Origin: Rhyacophila brunnea
Lineage: Eukaryota > Arthropoda > Insecta > Trichoptera > Rhyacophilidae
Assembly: GCA_022495005.1 (NCBI GenBank)
Contig: JAGYXB010001076.1
Span: 1 to 64,000 of the forward strand
DNA: 64,000 bases
Reading direction: 5' to 3'
Part shown: positions 46,501 through 56,668 of the stretch, piece by piece
How positions within the stretch are numbered: position 1 is the first letter of the stretch
Layout: the number at the start of each line of letters is the position of its first letter
The notes under the pieces: model-generated
What the model saw: the letters and a program-made list of their open reading frames with translations, nothing else
Databases searched by the model: none
What the model was told of the DNA's origin: nothing
Translations under genes and position numbers: made by a program

Positions 46501-49007
46501 GTCGAGGCGGGCTAGTTGTAGGGGTTTCCGCAGCTCTTTTTTATGCTTTGAAAAGAGACTGTCGCGGCTTCCGTTCACCGGAACTTCTGTGATGTTGTGA
46601 TGTGATTTGCAGCATTTGGAACGTAGTTTTGGATGCGGAAAGGCTCTAAAGTAACAAACTGATTCACACGAACGTGATTGCTGATCAGCAACTTATTAAC
46701 CATAAATTACTTGATATTTTAACTACGTTTAACATCCTCGGTAGCAGTTATAACTACGTAGTTTCATCCTGTAAGTACTACATCTTATCCGCATCAATGT
46801 CATCCATATATGCAACGGCAACAAATATCATTGATCAATGTCCAGTGCGTAATGATCTCCATTGACCGTGAGTGCCGGCTTCATTTTTTGATAAATAAAG
46901 TTCTATAATTTCACCAGCATGTGAACCGCAAATTGCAGTGCATTTATTTGATGTTATTGAGTCTGTAGAGTCTCACCTAGATTGGACTCCATATACGCCA
47001 ATTTTGTCTATTAACCAATCCGTTTAGTCAAAAATGAGCGTCATCGCAAACAAAGCAAAAAAAAATAGTTGTGAAATCAAAACAAACAGAAAGGTAAAAG
47101 ACATTTAATGCAAATCGCACATAGTTGTCATGAAACTAGCAATATTTCTCCTGATATATAATTTGAAGTCTCCCATATGCTTTGTTATAAATTATTAATA
47201 TTATAAAAACAAATACCTTCTTTAATGGGTGTAGTCATGTGCTGTGGTTAAAGATTCATCTCTGACGTATGATATTCTTGGTTCACTTCTCCTTGCATGC
47301 AGCGTATATTTTTAGTGTGGATAAGTGATTGGACCTCTTACCCTAATCTGTTGCAGACTAGACAAATACAAGTTAATAGAAATTTGTATTCGAATAACTC
47401 TTTATCGTTAAGCGACCAATAATTTATAGACAAAAGTGAAGTGTGCCGCAAAAGTGGGCAAGCCAAACGTTATTAATTTATTTGCACATTGATAATATTT
47501 TTAATAATGTTCCAAATTCACGATATATTGAAACCAACAGTAAAGGTTTCTACTGGGAATTATTGGCCACATTTTCTCCAATACGGAATAGTACCTGTCG
47601 TTAATAATCTATTAAATCATGTGGAATTCTGACGTATGAAATATTAAAATACTGTCAATGATCGACGTTGCTTGATGAAGTTTAAATATAATTTTCTAGC
47701 TTTGCCTTTCAGCATGGCAGGCACTGTGCACACTCTCCAACGACACACTTAAACTGAACATGATATAATTATTGTTCTTTAAGATGATGTATACATACAT
47801 ATAAGTGCATTGTTTTGACCCACTTATGGATCATTCCGTAACAATATTTCACTCTCACTCTGCTATTAAATAATGTCTGAAGGTGCTGAAAAACAAAAGC
47901 GTCAAAAAAACAAATTTAATATTATAAGTCATAATTTATTGATACTATTGATATCGATTATTACGATTTTTCTAGGTTTCTACCAAAGGATTTTTCACGA
48001 GGCATCACGATACAGATGGAAGTCAACAATTCTCAGACGATGGCATCCAGGATAGAGCGATACAGTATGCAGAAGTGACGATAGATGAGAATCACATGAA
48101 ACAAGAAATCTTTGAACGGGATGCTCCAAAGGAAATTCGACTTATTCTTAGAAGAGTAATCCATTACTCACGTTATTTTATTTGCTGCATTTGTAACGCA
48201 GTTTTCGGATCCGGAAATGCTCTAAAAACTCACAAAATGGTGCACATGGACGTGATTCCTGATCAAAATCAAAGCATAGTTGGCTCGCAACATAGAAATG
48301 ACAAAGTATATTCAAAGACAATTACTAGTGAAAAACCTTATAAATGCAATGTATGTTCATATGGATCCTCGACATCTGGTCATCTTAAAAATCATAAATT
48401 GACACATACTGGTGAAAAACCTTATAAATGCGAAAAGTGTTCATATAGATCCACGACACCATGTCAGCTTAAAACACATAAAATGACACATACTGGTGAA
48501 AAACCTTATAAATGTAATGTATGTTCACATGGGTCCTGGAGACTCACTGATCTTAAAAAACATAAAATGACACATACTGGTGAAAAACCTTATAAATGTA
48601 ATGTATGTTCATATGGGTCCTCGAGACTCGATGATCTAAAAAGACATAAGATGACACATACCGGTGAAAAACCTTATAAATGCAATGTATGTTCATATAG
48701 ATCCTCGACATCTGGTCATCTTAAAACACATAAAATGACACATACTGGTGAAAAACCTTATAATTGCAATGAATGTTCATATAGATCCTCGAGATCTGGT
48801 GATCTTAAAACACATAAAATGACACACACTAGTGAAAAACCTTATAAATGTAATGTATGTTCATATGGGTCCTCGAGACTCGAAGATCTAAAAAGACATA
48901 AAATGACACATACTGGTGAAAAACCTTATAAATGCAATATATGTTCATATAGATGCTCGCAACTTGGTAATCTTATAAAACATGAAATGAGACATGTTGG
49001 TGAATAA
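43117..49007 (+). CDS. Z4: C2H2 zinc-finger gene, first exon not found
   Basis: Three phase-0 exons: 43117-43254 (46 aa), 45509-45661 (51 aa) and 47976-49007 (343 aa), 440 aa in view. The leader motifs are DVKRE, NIKYE, IIKEE and, in the last exon, MKQE. The last exon begins VSTKGFFTRHHD after the acceptor TTTTCTAG, has an N-terminal finger (CCIC..H..H) and eight array fingers with HTGEKPYKCNVCSY linkers. The linker and scaffold (T-G-E-K-P-Y, Y.SS.S..L) differ from the F-K-C-D scaffold of Z1-Z3, so Z4 is the most distant paralog or has had its finger exon homogenised separately. No ATG-bearing exon is visible upstream. The first exon may be lost, unlike its paralogs, or further away. Confidence 0.72.
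43607..43735 (-). repeat. 125-bp repeat shared with the Z1/Z2 promoter
   Basis: Reverse-complement match to 14133-14256. Located just outside the right arm of the inverted repeat, within the first visible Z4 intron. Confidence 0.6.
43740..44750. other. AT-rich intron sequence of Z4
   Basis: No gene, repeat or tRNA-like box recognised between the 125-bp repeat and the SINE that follows. Confidence 0.35.
44755..44980 (+). mobile_element. tRNA-derived SINE S1, copy 3
   Basis: tRNA-like head GGTGGCTTAAACGTTGG and CCCAGGTTCAAATCCTGGG (B-box), body GGTTGAGCAAGTGGCTGACATC and CTCTACTCTGTGGAGGCCCA, tail GATCGGACATGGTCGAAAAAAA. A (TA)n run of about 22 bp follows at 44979-45000. It is the best-preserved of the three copies. 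Confidence 0.75.
45509..45661 (+). CDS. Z4 leader exon with IKYE and IIKEE motifs
   Basis: 153 bp, phase 0, acceptor ATTTTCAG and donor GTATGT. It is homologous to Z1 exon 3 and Z2 exon 3 (KRENSLINIKYEN, IIKEELVENAIHQ, ending YKPLDQ). Length and splice sites are identical in the three genes. Confidence 0.8.
45990..47060 (-). pseudogene. Two Tc1/mariner-superfamily transposase fragments
   Basis: On the minus strand, 46240-46020 reads SFLLNGFVNKENF, then WCGLHAGGIAAQFLKNG and VKVNGYPCRTM. 47060-46790 reads LNGLVNRQNWRIWS and a segment with an ITHWTLINDI-type frame. These are the conserved WCG.WAGGI..(F)F.N..G..VTVNG.RYR.M block and the preceding LNG.VN.QN.RIW block of insect Tc1/mariner-like transposases. 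Both copies have many stops. They lie in the last Z4 intron, antisense. Confidence 0.6.
47976..49007 (+). CDS. Z4 last exon: eight-finger array
   Basis: Predicted contacts (-1,3,6): T/H/N, T/Q/T, R/D/K, R/D/R, T/H/T, R/D/T, R/D/R-type and Q/N/K. Fingers 4 and 7 are almost identical (SSRL.DLKRHKM), and fingers 1 and 5 share STSGHLK, which points to duplication of a block of fingers. The exon ends EMRHVGE then TAA, in phase with a finger end. Confidence 0.85.
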   Translation, partial: VSTKGFFTRHHDTDGSQQFSDDGIQDRAIQYAEVTIDENHMKQEIFERDAPKEIRLILRRVIHYSRYFICCICNAVFGSGNALKTHKMVHMDVIPDQNQSIVGSQHRNDKVYSKTITSEKPYKCNVCSYGSSTSGHLKNHKLTHTGEKPYKCEKCSYRSTTPCQLKTHKMTHTGEKPYKCNVCSHGSWRLTDLKKHKMTHTGEKPYKCNVCSYGSSRLDDLKRHKMTHTGEKPYKCNVCSYRSSTSGHLKTHKMTHTGEKPYNCNECSYRSSRSGDLKTHKMTHTSEKPYKCNVCSYGSSRLEDLKRHKMTHTGEKPYKCNICSYRCSQLGNLIKHEMRHVGE

Positions 49008-49099
49008 CCTTTTTAAAACGATATTATTCATATAATGCAGGTGAAACTTTTCGCATTCCTGAATAGTATCTTCAAGTGACCTAGTGTCGTGCACCTTAT

Positions 49100-49330
49100 T
49101 TAAACACCTCTGTGGAAGCGCTCCCATAAAAAGTAGTGCCACCCAGCCGCTCGGTATGATCCTAGTAGTCAATGTGCCACCGGTTATATGACTACGACCC
49201 TCGACAAAGCAGAGCAATATGTAAATGTATATAAAAGTCCCGAAGTTTGCTCTGGCAGGTCCCACTACTTCTCAGGGTGAACTGTGGATGATGTAAGTCG
49301 GTCACAAGGACCAAGAAGAGTAATAGTAAG
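49100..49330 (+). repeat. Dispersed repeat Y, copy 2
   Basis: Full-length match to 745-975, directly downstream of Z4. It is preceded by ATTCCTGAATAGTATCTTCA, a LINE-like word that also occurs near 56247. Confidence 0.6.
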
Positions 49331-51079
49331 AATGTGAATAACAACGACATAATAATAATCAAAATTAGCGTAGATTCTAATATCGACTACCTCATGGAAT
49401 AACACACTTACTCTAAATTATCAACTTTTCAGGAGAGCAAAAAAACCATTCAAAAAAATGTGTAGCATAAGCCGTTTATAGTGTTCAAATATTATTTAAA
49501 TATAAATTTATATCTTTAAATAGCGAATCATTTAAGCAATCAATCAACTTTTGCATGACATTAATTTAGACAATAACACCCTAAATGTGTTTTTCCACGG
49601 TAAGTTTGACAACTAAAATATTACATCTAGATTTGGTGTGATTTTTTCCGTTTATATTTTTTAGAGGGTGTATATATCTATACTTGATGTGTTTTTCCAC
49701 GTAATTATTATTTTTTTCATAAAAAAAAGTACCACGTAACTTGAGATGGTGTTTTTTTCCATGCCAATTCTGAACGATAATCTTAAATATCTCGACTTAG
49801 AGTGATTTTTGTTTTGAATTTTACGAGGAATAACATACTATGTGCTCTTAGTGTTTTTTCTCTCGATGATATTTGATTAAGCCAAAAATATTTTTAGATA
49901 TTCTGATGGAATATGAGGAGATTTTTTAATTTAACAATATTTTATCGCAATAAACTATATTATAACCATTCAGTCAGTTGCAGGTAATTGTTCTACAGAA
50001 CATACTATTATAGTAAGATAATTGCAAAAGGTACTAAATGAATATTTCACTCAACATAATAATGATTGATAGTATATTTAAAAAAAAATGATAGGATAGT
50101 TAGTTACCTATATATTTTACGTAAATTACGTTTGCATTGCAGCATTGTCAAGTAAATAGGTATTTAAATGGAACGTTATGTAAATAAAACTTCTTTTATA
50201 TTAAGTGTGGGAAAACTATCAACTATCAACTAACATACAACTGTATTCTTAAAATTAGATTTAAAATATTACTTATAAGACTTATACTTATATGCAGCTA
50301 CTTATTTATATCGCACCTCGCTTAGCTGTTTGTAGATGCTAAAGATAACAATAGTCATCCTTGCTAACAATATCATAAACAGTGAGATTGTAGATGGCAT
50401 ATTTTCTCTTATAATGATAGACTCATACTTCACTTTACGGAAATATATTATTAATATGTTCAATTACACTATTTTTTGTTGCTTCATTGAGTATATGAGG
50501 ACGGTTGTTGTGCCTGGCTCGACTATCCAATAGCAATTCTGACTCTTCATTTTTTTTAAAAGCACATATTTGAAATTGAAAGCGTTTGTAAAAACTTGGT
50601 TTTTCACACTTTTAATATTTCGTCATTGCATGGCAAATTATAAATAAGTGCCTTTAGACGTCTTGAAGCTGGTAGTTTTTGGGTTTTATTTTGCACTGAC
50701 TTGACATATCGTAAGATGTCTCATGTCTCTCCATTGTCTCTCATGATTGCCAATCATCCAAAATGAATCAAAACTAACTTGACGATCAGATTCACTCATT
50801 TTTGAAGCACATTTGTATAGACAAGAATTTTCACACGGTGCTTCCATGGTATTCAAATATTCTAATATTCATTCAAATATTCTTCACCCAAATTGAATAC
50901 TTTTTTGGCTTTCTTCCTTTTCCAAAAGTCCTAAAAATTACAGCTCTCTTGTTTTTCTCGATTCAGGTGTGTCAATGGTGGAAATACTCTGTACATATGC
51001 ACTAGGCAAGGACAACGTCATGTCTGGTGATGTGATGAATTGCATTTGTGTCTAAAGGTGGCTAAGTACTCAGACAAAA
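49331..51079. other. AT-rich region with a periodic GTGT..TTTTCCA motif
   Basis: 49585-49860 carries six spaced words of the form GTGTNTTTTTCCAYG (near 49587, 49637, 49688, 49748, 49801 and 49850), 49-60 bp apart. The rest to 51079 has no recognisable gene. The ORFs at 50336-50533 and 50802-51005 have no domain. Confidence 0.45.
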
Positions 51080-52809
51080 CGTCGCTATAGGATTTGTTTC
51101 CCGAATATCCATTTTTGTCGAAATCGACATTTTAATGCAGCTCAATTTCTTTTATCGAACTCTACCGAAATCATTTTTAAAAACAATATATTTTTATCTA
51201 GAAACAGAGATATTTTTTTAAAAAACCCGAATACGCCATGTTAAGTTACAATTACTCCGTGGTGTTCTCCCGAATGTCCAACTATTCGTACCTGAATATC
51301 CAAGTTAATTTCGGTCGAAATATATATCTGGCTGAGTGTTTATTTCCCGAATATGACTTTAGCCAATCAAACCGCGCTCACGCCGTGCATCTCGCTCCTA
51401 CATTCACGCTGTCTAGCTCTAAAACAATCACGCCCACTTTCATATTTTTCGGCCGTCCGGAGACTTCTTTCAAATTTCGTCTTATTGATATTGTTTTTAA
51501 AGTTACTATTGTTTAAATCGTGAATTCATCAAATTTGAAGAGATCATTCATAGCTGATACATCACCAGTTTGCCCTGAACTTACAGTAGAGTTGTGGAAG
51601 TGAGTATTTTAACCTAAATAACTGCATTTTGTTTTGATAAACGACACAAAATCCCAACGGTTATATGAATTCTACAGTATGACCCGGCAACTACTATGAC
51701 GTAAAAAATAATTATTATTTCAAACTATTAATAATCAAACATTGTTTGTCTTTATTTTACTTTTAATCTAGGTATTTCTATGAAAATAAAGGCGATGCTA
51801 TTATTTATTTTTGAATGCGCTGATAGTTAATTTAATTTAATATGTATGTTAGTAACTATTTATTTGGTGGATATTATATACTTAGGATATTGGTACCTAC
51901 CTAATATTAGCAGCCAATGGTAATTAATTTATACATGCTATTATTTTGTGTTGTTATTCCTTACAATAGTAAATATATAATATTTATTTGGTGGTTTGTA
52001 ATAAGTTTAATTGTCAATTATAGAAATATATAGATATAATAATATACAGATATATATAAAAAGATTTTTTTTTTTTCGGAAAGAAAAAGTATTAATATAA
52101 AATTGTTAGCAAGTACGAGTAAGTACCATCATAAAATATTGGAGAAATGGCCGTGACGTCGTTAGTAATTGAAGTAGTAGATACCTTATAATATATTTTC
52201 TCAGAAGTGATTTAAAAAAATTATGTAAGTATGTTCAATTATTAGAATGGTACATTCTTAAATCTTGTGAATTATTCGTTCAATAAAAAAATAGTTAATT
52301 ACTTAAAACTATTTTATTACTTAATCCGAAAAAAAATCTAAAAAGCGATTGCCGCATGTTATTATTACATACGAACTTGGGTAATTACGATCATTAAGCA
52401 TTTAAATAGTAGAGGTAATTATTAACAATTATCGTGTAAATAAATATAACATTTGAGGCGCGTACTTTTTGACCACTCAGTAATCTGTGGGCCGTGCAGC
52501 AATACGCTACGGTCTTAAATCCCGAACGTCCATGTTTTGTCCCGAATATCCATTATTCTGAGAGAGCGCTAAAAATTTCCCGAATATCCACAGTGAGTAC
52601 TTGTAAATAAAACGCATTTTCTGTGCATTTAATGATTTATACCAGTATATTATTCTTGGAATCTATTCTTAGATAATGTTGCAATCATACAGTATAGAAA
52701 GAATGATTGATACATATACTGATTTTAAAATATACGACAATGAAATTTGTTTTTCGTCTCCTGTAAAATTGACATTTGGTCTATTCGGGAAACAAATCCT
52801 ATAGCGACG
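51080..52809. mobile_element. 1.73-kb terminal-inverted-repeat element with internal TCCCGAATATCCA words
   Basis: The ends are 28-bp perfect inverted repeats (start CGTCGCTATAGGATTTG, then TTTCCCGAATA) at 51080-51107 and 52782-52809. AAAA flanks both ends and may be the target duplication. Words of the form TCCCGAATATCCA, all on the plus strand, lie at 51099, 51225 (variant), 51268, 51290 (variant), 51345, 52520, 52540 and 52578, in two clusters near the ends. No transposase is recognised. The ORF at 51238-51516 overlaps the motif cluster and is not convincing. Confidence 0.7.
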
Positions 52810-52931
52810 AAAAGTTTAATGTTATTATGCTCTGAAGTAGAGTCATATATTTCGTTCTGTGTAAGATCTGTTGGAGATTTCGTAATTTATTCGATCAAAT
52901 GATCAATCATTCCCAAATCCCCTCCAAATGT

Positions 52932-53111
52932 TTATGTCATATTTGGCACACTGGAAGAACAGCTAAAACCCGATAATTTAGGATCACTAGAAGTATTATT
53001 GGAATTTGATATATATTCGGAGTCTTCAGATGGGGTAAAATCAACCTGGTTATCATCGTGGACTATGCTATTTTCATCCAGACATGCAATGATTCTTTTC
53101 GACTTTTTTGA
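52932..53111 (-). CDS. Possible terminal exon of an unidentified protein
   Basis: A minus-strand open stretch of 59 codons and a TAA follows a TACGGTAG splice-acceptor-like site. It encodes SKKSKRIIACLDENSIVHDD, then an acidic Ser/Asp-rich tail with SEDSEYIS. Composition looks protein-coding, but no domain is recognised and no upstream exon was found. It could be a remnant of a transposon gene linked to the neighbouring element. Confidence 0.25.
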   Translation of the reverse strand, partial: SKKSKRIIACLDENSIVHDDNQVDFTPSEDSEYISNSNNTSSDPKLSGFSCSSSVPNMT

Positions 53112-53689
53112 CTACCGTATTTATCATAAAAGTATAGTAAAAAGTAGCAAGTATTACCTTACCTACTTATCACAAGTCGTCATGCAATCAATACAAGAAG
53201 AATAAATAATGTAGGTTGTAAATTAATGGTGCAAATATGCATTTATACGATACTTACTAATGATAGGAAGACGTTATAGTTTACATTACGAAACAAAGAA
53301 TATTATAAACATTGAAAATTCTGTAGGAGCCAATAGTACCGACAGAGTATTTACGGTTGAATCATTTATAATTATAACCTAAAAATGTGTTGTCTGAAGT
53401 AGGAGATTATTAAAGCTACATATTATTTAATATTTAAAGCTACCTTTATTGTTTCCATCCTTTATTTTATTAGTCTCTTGAGCTAATAGTAATAATCGCC
53501 GAGATCTAGTTGGAGACATATTAACTAAATTGAATAGTACATAACTTAAATCCATTAGAATTTATATTCAAATTCCATCAAGTACCTACCATCGGTCGAT
53601 AGTATTAATAATAATATTAAAATTAGTCACTTGTTCACAATATCAATAACAAAAATAATATAACTTTACTGTCACAAAAGCAATTTGCG

Positions 53690-54180
53690 TTAATGAAAGT
53701 AGGTGCGATTCATTACAAAAAATAATGATTTTTCAATACAGTGTTGTTCTATGTTGATAAAGGCGAGATTTGAAAGTGAAAGTTGAATTAGTGTCATATT
53801 CCACGGTGAAATCATAGTTAAATGATACACTAAAATGATTTGTGTAGGGAGCGTGTATATTTTTTCCGAGTAATATCATACCAACTCGGCATAGTGTCAT
53901 ATTCAGTGTCACATAAAAATTAATAACAATAACTTGTGATACCAACTACAGGTGGATTATTATTTCATGTTATTTAAGATTTTACAAAAAATGTTATATA
54001 ATCATAACTCTACTTACGAGTATTATTTTAAACAGTATTTTGGGTGTTTTTCGAGAAAAAAATCCAAAAAAAATATTGGCTGGTGTGGTATTTTTTTCTA
54101 TGCAACAATAGCTCAAAAAACATAAAACACACTATTTTGAATTGGTGTGTTATTCCATGAGATATGACAAATAGACACAC
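53690..54180 (+). repeat. Second cluster of GTGT..TTCCA motifs
   Basis: Words such as TAGTGTCATATTCCACGG (53790), GCGTGTATATTTTTTCCGAG (53851), GGGTGTTTTTCGAG (54042), TGGTGTGGTATTTTTTTC (54081) and TGGTGTGTTATTCCATGAG (54143) recur about every 40-90 bp. They have the same orientation as those at 49585-49860. The two clusters bracket 51080-52809. Confidence 0.4.
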
Positions 54181-54479
54181 AACATAATGATTAAATTCGA
54201 ATAAATGAGATGTTAGTAATAGGTATTTTGATGTTAAATAAATAGATGATAGGTATATTATTATTAAGAATAGAATAATCATGTACTGGATTTCGAATTA
54301 TGATAACAATAGAATTTAATATGATGAAATGGAATATGAATAATGCACCATGTAATTGCAATGATTAGGTATTATCAGTATGTAGAATTGTAGACAGGCA
54401 TTAATATATAGAATCATAATGATAAGTAGAATATAACATTAGCCTAATTCGAACCATAAGTTAAATCAGATGTCGATTA

Positions 54480-56015
54480 ATCATAACATTGTACCGATTA
54501 AAATCAGCGAAAATCTATCCGAGTCCAAGCCCCATACAAAGCATCAACATAGTATCTAAACTCTTTACATGGAACCCAGTATTCCCGATTTTCATACGTG
54601 GAGAAGGCGGCATCCGCGTATATCGAACCACGGAAAATCTCACGGTTCGAATTACGACGACTCTGAGCGCGGCGTTTCCAGATCGGTATCCCGGCAGTCG
54701 TCTCCCTCGCACTCGTGGGCCAATTCCCTATCTACGATTATTAAAGCCATGAGATTTTCATACAATCAAATCATAAACGATAGCTCGAGTTCCACGCATC
54801 CGATCAGACTGAAATTTGTAATGACGTGATCATCTCTGGATAGCGGTGGACTCAGTTATACCATAGCCCGCGTAACTAGAAAGGGTTGCGAGATATCTAA
54901 CCATATATGGCTCGGGACTAAGATTAATTTTCGCTTAGTAATGATAAGATAATTAGATGTAATACATATACATGTACTTAGCTTAGGTGGTCTAGTAATT
55001 TAATGAATTTAATTTTCATTGCTACCGTGTACGTTGCCCACGGGCGGCCTTCTTATAGGTACGAGCTTGGGACTCGCGCCGCTCGGCCTTGACGAGACTT
55101 ACATCACGTGGGGTTTTGAAGAAGAACATTTCGATATCTCATACACCTCCGTACGTGAAATTTTCGCGTGGTTAATGGAAATAGTAGAAAACAATACATT
55201 ATACGATTGACAATTACAATATGAACAGGTACTGTATCGCGAGCTTGCAGCGAGATGCTATGCCCGCCTGTATGTGCCCACCGCCCGCCGCCACCTTGTA
55301 CAAACATTTTGAAAGGGTTTCGAGTAAGCGATTTCGCGTAATGGGCAATAAAGTACGAATTTTATAATGAAACCGTTATGCAAAATTTTAATGTTCGAAA
55401 CGTCGATCTCAGGGGATGAAATCGCCAGAATCAGATAAATACCCCTGGATTTAAAATTCGATATTCAGTTTTATTACCTTCTTAGCGTAGACTCCACGCA
55501 GGATCTCGCTCTGACTCCGCCATACAAAATCTCAAATCAGTGCAGATTGCACGGGCTGTGTGTACCACCCACCACCCACTTCCCCCTTTGGGATAAATAC
55601 CTAAAGCTCGACTTCGGACGGGAAAAATAATTATAAATATCTAAACCTGACTTAGCGCGATTCGCGAAATATTTTGAGATAACTACCTACCTGGTACTTA
55701 AATATTTTGAACGCGACGTTTAGTTTTCGTACAGCGGTTCCTCGACGGAGGCCCCGAAATTTTTCAAACTTTTATTTTATTCGATCATCGGTTCTAAAGT
55801 CTATTCGTAGCGACCCCGTGAATTTCAATATTAATTATTCTCGTTTTGTGAACTTTTGTGCTTGTGAACAATATATGGACCTATTGACTTTTTCTACGAG
55901 TTTTATTTCGGTGACTTATGTGGTCACAACCTTCTATGAGACCTTGGCCTGCGACTCCGTAATGACTGACTTCCACTTCCAACCCTCAGAGCTAGTCGCG
56001 GAATTTGGAGGCTCA
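54480..56015. repeat. GC-rich family X, copy 2
   Basis: A GC-rich island resembling 1400-3063 in patches and ending like it (CTAGTCGCGGAATTTGGAGGC near 55993-56013). 55850-56010 also matches 40140-40310. Several ORFs (54489-54829, 55019-55210, 55707-56042) are present but none is conserved in frame between copies, and no domain is recognised. Confidence 0.5.
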
Positions 56016-56045
56016 TCACTAGCTCACATTGTATCTTCGTGAAGT

Positions 56046-56480
56046 GTTCAACCCATGTGTGCTACCAACGCTCACGTAAGTATCTAAGACATGAACTTTT
56101 AATGGATGGTAAATTTAAAAAAAAAATGGATAGCTTGCGCAACTTGACATTAAAAGGTGCTTCTTGAGCACAACGGTTAAAGATTGCAAAAAAACTAATG
56201 GATAAGGAAGCTGACAAAAATACGCGATTCGATCACATCGCGTCACATTCCTGAATAGTATCTTTATGTGACCTACCTCACATTTTGTCTGCGTAAGGTG
56301 TTCAACCCATGTGTGCTACCAACGCTCACGTAAGTATCTGAAACATGAACTCTTTATGTAAAATATTTTTTTTTTAAAATGGATAGCTTGCGCAACTAGA
56401 CATGAAAAGGTGCTTCTTGAGCACAACGGTTAAAGATTGCAAAAAAACTAATGGATAAGGAAGCTGACAAAAATACGCGA
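56046..56480. repeat. Tandem duplication of a 180-bp segment
   Basis: Two units, 56046-56205 and 56297-56480, share TGTTCAACCCATGTGTGCTA, CCAACGCTCACGTAAGTATC, GGATAGCTTGCGCAACT, AAAAGGTGCTTCTTGAGCAC and GATAAGGAAGCTGACAAAAA. The spacer has CCTGAATAGTATCTT, seen also in LINE-related sequence. The unit is probably derived from an RTE 3' region. Confidence 0.75.
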
Positions 56481-56484
56481 TGTG

Positions 56485-56665
56485 ATCGAGCTCGCTAAGC
56501 AGATGAAATGGTAATCGACTAGAGATGTCTCTCAGTGAGTGGACAACCGCTGGACAAATTCCGTCATATAGTGGTGCCCACAGGTACACCCTTAAGCCCG
56601 CTGGATTCATAATTTTTGGAGGATGCACATGACAGCAAAAAAACTAGGTACAGATAAGGTTGGAG
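56485..56665 (+). pseudogene. RTE 3'-end fragment
   Basis: Broken frames encode a DVIELAKQMKW-like segment and a WTNSVI.W.P-like segment, matching the C-terminal RTE block at 36570-36700. It is interrupted by stops and cut off by the mariner that begins at 56669. Confidence 0.5.
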
Positions 56666-56668
56666 GTA

